A DNA stretch of 64,000 nucleotides from Hyaloraphidium curvatum (taxonomy: Eukaryota > Monoblepharomycota > Hyaloraphidiomycetes > Hyaloraphidiales > Hyaloraphidiaceae). Both the position numbers and the translations under genes were made by a program. Location of the stretch: positions 372,001-436,000 of the forward strand of contig JAIVFI010000028.1 in the NCBI GenBank assembly GCA_025558095.1, in the 5' to 3' direction. Position 1 is the first letter of the stretch; each line of letters opens with the position of its first letter. This document shows, piece after piece, positions 63,337 through 64,000 of this stretch. The notes beneath the pieces were generated by a model. That model saw only the letters and a list, made by a program, of their open reading frames with translations. It was not told the DNA's origin and made no database searches.

Positions 63337-64000
63337 TCAGTAGGCCAGCTCCTCCACGCGCGCGGCCCAGCGGTGGTAGGCGACCAGAAGGAGCATGGCG
63401 TCGGCGAGTTCGTCCTTTTTGCCGGGCATCTCGAAGATCGCGGCCACGGTGCCGGCAACAACCATGCCGCCGAAGTTGGCGTTGCCGATCATGTGCCGCG
63501 CACGTTCGACAGCTCGGGCCTTGCGGTACTTGTAGCGGCGCTTGCTCACCGCGGTCTTCTGCTTGCTGGTCATGTTCTGGTGCGCGGTGGGAGCGCCGAC
63601 CATGAGCCCGAACTCGGCGTCAATGCGCTTGGGGTCGACCAGCAGGACCTTGAAGCCGGCGGCAGACAGCGCGGCCACCATGGTGACTTCCCAGGCCACG
63701 AACTTGTGGGTGCCCTTGCGGACCTGGAAGTTGGTGCGGCCGTCGACGACATGCTGGCGCTCGAGGACGATGGTGACCTCCACGGGGTTGATCCCGGTCT
63801 CGGCGAGGGCGGCCGAGAGCCGCTCGGTCAAGGCACGGCCCCAGAAGACGAAGCGCTCGGCGCGATACCCTTCCGTCGCGAGGGGCACGGTTTCGAGGAC
63901 GCCGACGGAGGATAGCACCCCGAGCTGGTTGTCGTGGAGGGCGTACCAGGAGCGCTTGAGGCCCGGGTCGATGGCGAGGCGGTGGCGCGTCGGATAGATC
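63337..64000 (-). CDS. RuvC-fold resolvase-like protein, 5' partial
   Basis: The gene enters from beyond 64000. The first visible residues, RLAIDPGLKRSWYAL, hold the first catalytic Asp of RuvC-type Holliday-junction resolvases. VTIVLERQ supplies the Glu, and KKDELADAMLLLVAYHRW near the C-terminus gives the final Asp pair. This spacing fits the Ydc2/Cce1 and poxvirus-A22 group of resolvases. A basic segment (SKRRYKYRKARAVERARHM) precedes the last motif and could contact DNA. It may act in mitochondrial DNA segregation, as in yeasts, or belong to an element. Family is well supported by the acidic pattern; the cell role is not. Confidence 0.65.
   Translation of the reverse strand, partial: IYPTRHRLAIDPGLKRSWYALHDNQLGVLSSVGVLETVPLATEGYRAERFVFWGRALTERLSAALAETGINPVEVTIVLERQHVVDGRTNFQVRKGTHKFVAWEVTMVAALSAAGFKVLLVDPKRIDAEFGLMVGAPTAHQNMTSKQKTAVSKRRYKYRKARAVERARHMIGNANFGGMVVAGTVAAIFEMPGKKDELADAMLLLVAYHRWAARVEELAY

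Noticed and set aside
1-64000. CRISPR arrays, bacterial operons, Shine-Dalgarno sites or prophage
   Set aside because: None seen. Introns and gene content are eukaryotic; the TnpB-like protein here is the eukaryotic Fanzor type.
1-64000. tRNA and rRNA genes
   Set aside because: I saw no convincing cloverleaf or rRNA stretch by eye, but a covariance search was not possible, so absence is not proven.

Overview
The window is nuclear DNA of a GC-rich eukaryote, most likely a fungus. Genes are closely packed and usually split by introns of about 40-66 nt with GT...AG ends. They encode eukaryote-specific proteins: Mrc1/claspin, an MDC1-like FHA-BRCT mediator, the GATOR1 subunit Iml1, p47/Shp1, RNF10/Mag2, LSm5, TANGO2, a GEN1/Yen1 nuclease, and a mitochondrial ribosomal protein. 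A fungal-type HIS3 enzyme, a GPI-type GH16 wall enzyme and a Sel1-repeat/TKL-like kinase suggest an early-diverging (zoosporic, chytrid-like) fungus. That placement is an inference, not proven by the sequence. I rebuilt the genes by hand from splice signals; nearly all multi-exon models keep phase across every junction and total a multiple of three.

Layout. 1-23264 is a dense housekeeping block: signal peptide peptidase (partial), Mrc1, MDC1-like, mL2-type ribosomal protein, RNF10, arginase, Iml1, HIS3 and p47. Head-to-head pairs share short promoters (Mrc1/MDC1-like 144 bp, arginase/Iml1 225 bp, HIS3/p47 111 bp). Tail-to-tail pairs almost touch, and Iml1 and HIS3 overlap at a CTAG that supplies both stop codons.

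23600-36830 is a graveyard of mobile elements. It holds several copies of one non-LTR retrotransposon whose 3' end runs into a TATTC pentamer, a Tc1/mariner-type DDE transposase with a neighbouring zinc-knuckle ORF, a Pif1 helicase fragment, possible Helitron N-terminal pieces, a decayed tyrosine-recombinase-like ORF, and a head-to-head array of a 13-mer. One apparently intact orphan membrane protein sits inside it.

36848-40022 returns to host genes (NYN-domain protein, F-box/WD40 protein). 40257-48629 is the most striking locus. An IS630/Tc1-type DDE transposase ORF runs in frame, without a stop, into a very long multi-exon protein. That protein ends in a Fanzor (eukaryotic TnpB-like) RuvC nuclease with RuvC-I, RuvC-II, zinc finger and RuvC-III motifs all present. 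The spliced model predicts 2,697 residues, a possible transposase-Fanzor fusion.

48862-64000 is again host-like: a GH16 wall enzyme, an NmrA-like oxidoreductase-fold protein, an unknown disordered protein, LSm5, branched-chain keto-acid dehydrogenase E1-alpha, TANGO2, a His/Pro-rich small protein, GEN1/Yen1-like nuclease, a Sel1-repeat kinase, and at the right edge a partial RuvC-fold resolvase-like protein. Functional themes are replication and DNA-damage signalling (Mrc1, MDC1-like, GEN1) and amino-acid metabolism and sensing (arginase, Iml1, HIS3, BCKDHA).
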